Part shown: piece after piece, positions 63,094 through 64,000 of the stretch
Layout: each line of letters opens with the position of its first letter
How positions within the stretch are numbered: the stretch's first letter is position 1
Source of the DNA: Aureimonas pseudogalii
GTDB lineage: Bacteria > Pseudomonadota > Alphaproteobacteria > Rhizobiales > Rhizobiaceae
Length of the DNA: 64,000 nucleotides
Assembly: GCF_014196835.1 (NCBI RefSeq)
Contig: NZ_JACIEK010000007.1
Span: 176,490 to 240,489, forward strand
Direction: 5' to 3'
The notes under the pieces: model-generated
Told to the model about the DNA's origin: nothing
The model's database searches: none
What the model saw: only the letters and a program-made list of their open reading frames with translations
Translations under genes and position numbers: made by a program

Positions 63094-63260
63094 CGTTCCG
63101 GCTCCAGTATCGGTCCCGAACGGCGAAGGCGGGAGTGCCCCACCGTCGCATGAGGGAGACCGTCACGATAGAGCCATCCATTCTAGCTGTGACGCCGAGC
63201 CGACGCACCCTCGTGAAACAGAATTACAATTTCGGTTGCAGGTCGGCTGCTGTCGACCGA

Positions 63261-64000
63261 GGCTGTGTCAAAACCCTGATTTGAGCTAGACTTGTGATCT
63301 CACCTGGGGGAGGTCGGCATGGGTCGGTTCATCGAAGGGGAAGATCGGCTCCAGTCCTGGCTTCTTCCTGCTTCGCTGGACGATTACGTGGCCGAGGACA
63401 ACCCGGTGCGTATCGTCGAGGCTTTCATCAACGAACTCGACCTGGGCACTCTGGGCTTCGCCCGGTCGGAGCCTGCTTCGACAGGGCGTCCGGCCTACGA
63501 TCCGGCGACGCTGCTGAAGCTCTACCTTTACGGCTATCTGAACCGCGTCCCGTCCAGCCGCCGACTGGAGCGCGAGGCGCAGCGCAACGTCGAGGTCATG
63601 TGGCTGGTGGGCCGTCTAGCGCCCGACCATAAGACGATCGCCCTGTTCCGGCGCGACAACGGGCTTGCGATCCAGGCGACATGCCGGCAGTTCGTCATGC
63701 TGTGCCGCCAACTCGGGCTTTTTGTTGGAGCGGTGGCGGCCGTGGACGGTTCGAAGTTCAAGGCGGTGAACAACCGCGATCGCAACTTCACCGTGGTCAA
63801 GGTCGCCAAGCGGATCGAGCAGGTCGATGCCAGCATCGCCCGCTATCTTGCGGCCCTCGACCGGGCGGACAAGGAACCGAACGATATTCCCGAAGCCAGG
63901 GTCCAGCGCATCGGCGAGAAGATCGCGGGGCTGCGCCGTCAGATGGCGTTCCTTCGCCAGATGCAGCTTGAAGTTGGAGCATCGGAAGGGGGACAGATCT
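63261..64000 (+). mobile_element. IS1182-like insertion sequence, left part
   Basis: The element appears to begin near 63261 with GGCTGTGTCAAAACCCTGA, a typical terminal repeat of IS1182-type elements, followed 58 bp later by the transposase ATG. It runs off the window, so the right end and target duplication cannot be checked. Confidence 0.65.
63319..64000 (+). CDS. IS1182-family transposase (partial, 3' end beyond window)
   Basis: The frame is open from ATG 63319 (GGGGGAGG just upstream) to the end, 227 codons. The DUF772 N-terminal domain is plain: RLQSWLLPASLDDYVAEDNP, PAYDPATLLKLYLYGYLNRVPSSRRLEREAQRN and LAPDHKTIALFRRDN. VAAVDGSKFKAVNNRDRNF then holds the first catalytic Asp, and a coiled coil follows. 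The remaining DDE residues lie outside. Confidence 0.88.
   Translation, partial: MGRFIEGEDRLQSWLLPASLDDYVAEDNPVRIVEAFINELDLGTLGFARSEPASTGRPAYDPATLLKLYLYGYLNRVPSSRRLEREAQRNVEVMWLVGRLAPDHKTIALFRRDNGLAIQATCRQFVMLCRQLGLFVGAVAAVDGSKFKAVNNRDRNFTVVKVAKRIEQVDASIARYLAALDRADKEPNDIPEARVQRIGEKIAGLRRQMAFLRQMQLEVGASEGGQI

Overview
The window is 64 kb of high-GC DNA with densely packed, often overlapping genes, many GTG or TTG starts and few introduced AT-rich stretches. The gene content points to an alphaproteobacterium of the order Hyphomicrobiales (Rhizobiales): choline-sulfatase BetC with the choline-binding protein ChoX, a YehYXW-type osmoprotectant transporter, OtsA/OtsB, FCD-type GntR regulators, RbsABC-type sugar importers and a fused permease/ATPase amino-acid importer. 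An Aurantimonadaceae- or Rhizobiaceae-like host is plausible. Family level is inference only.

Region 1 (1-26 kb) looks like ordinary chromosome. It holds the end of a sensor kinase, a CobW-type metal GTPase with a WD40 protein, a creatininase-family hydrolase, MarR and LacI regulators, a 2-hydroxyacid dehydrogenase and a beta-barrel protein. Next come a small secreted protein, a GNAT acetyltransferase, a lipoprotein hydrolase, KDPG aldolase, a VOC protein, trehalose synthesis (otsB-otsA) and a muramidase. D-amino acid dehydrogenase follows, under a tandem glycine riboswitch. Then come betC, choX, an RND efflux pair, an osmoprotectant ABC transporter without its own binding protein, and tRNA-Arg(CCG).

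Region 2 (about 26.1-31.5 kb) is a compact putative integrative element abutting the 3' end of tRNA-Arg. It has a large serine recombinase whose 3' end runs into the tRNA, a 63-codon ORF, and an intergenic block bounded by an 18-bp perfect inverted repeat. Beyond that lie three overlapping genes (an HTH-like TraK-type protein, a ParA-fold ATPase with a deviant P-loop, a 160-aa protein) and a convergent unknown 436-aa gene. Its codon use is less GC-biased than its flanks.

Region 3 (31.5-40.7 kb) is a divergent catabolic unit around a MocR regulator. To the left are a polar amino-acid ABC importer, an SDR and a Gate-domain membrane protein. To the right are the MocR gene, a class II aldolase-like protein and a taurine:pyruvate-type aminotransferase. 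The shared promoter carries a 17-bp perfect inverted repeat and CTGGxCC direct repeats. Uptake of an amino-sulfonate or omega-amino acid, transamination and aldehyde reduction is the best reading. An IS5-family element with CTAG target duplication closes this region.

Region 4 (42-51.4 kb) is an operon for an unidentified nitrogenous compound: RidA, D-2-hydroxyacid dehydrogenase, amino-acid SBP, fused permease/ATPase, an FMN-oxidase-like protein lacking its catalytic His, an NMT1/THI5-like protein without signal peptide, a cyclic amidohydrolase and a GntR regulator. A mandelate-racemase-family enzyme follows. The same operator-like motif precedes the first gene and the racemase-family gene.

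Region 5 (51.7-63.1 kb) holds a LacI-controlled sugar ABC operon, whose binding-protein gene is broken by an amber codon, followed by a metallo-beta-lactamase-fold lactonase. After that come AraC-PEBP-methyltransferase, then AraC-B3/B4-LysE facing a second LysE. The window ends inside an IS1182-like transposase gene.
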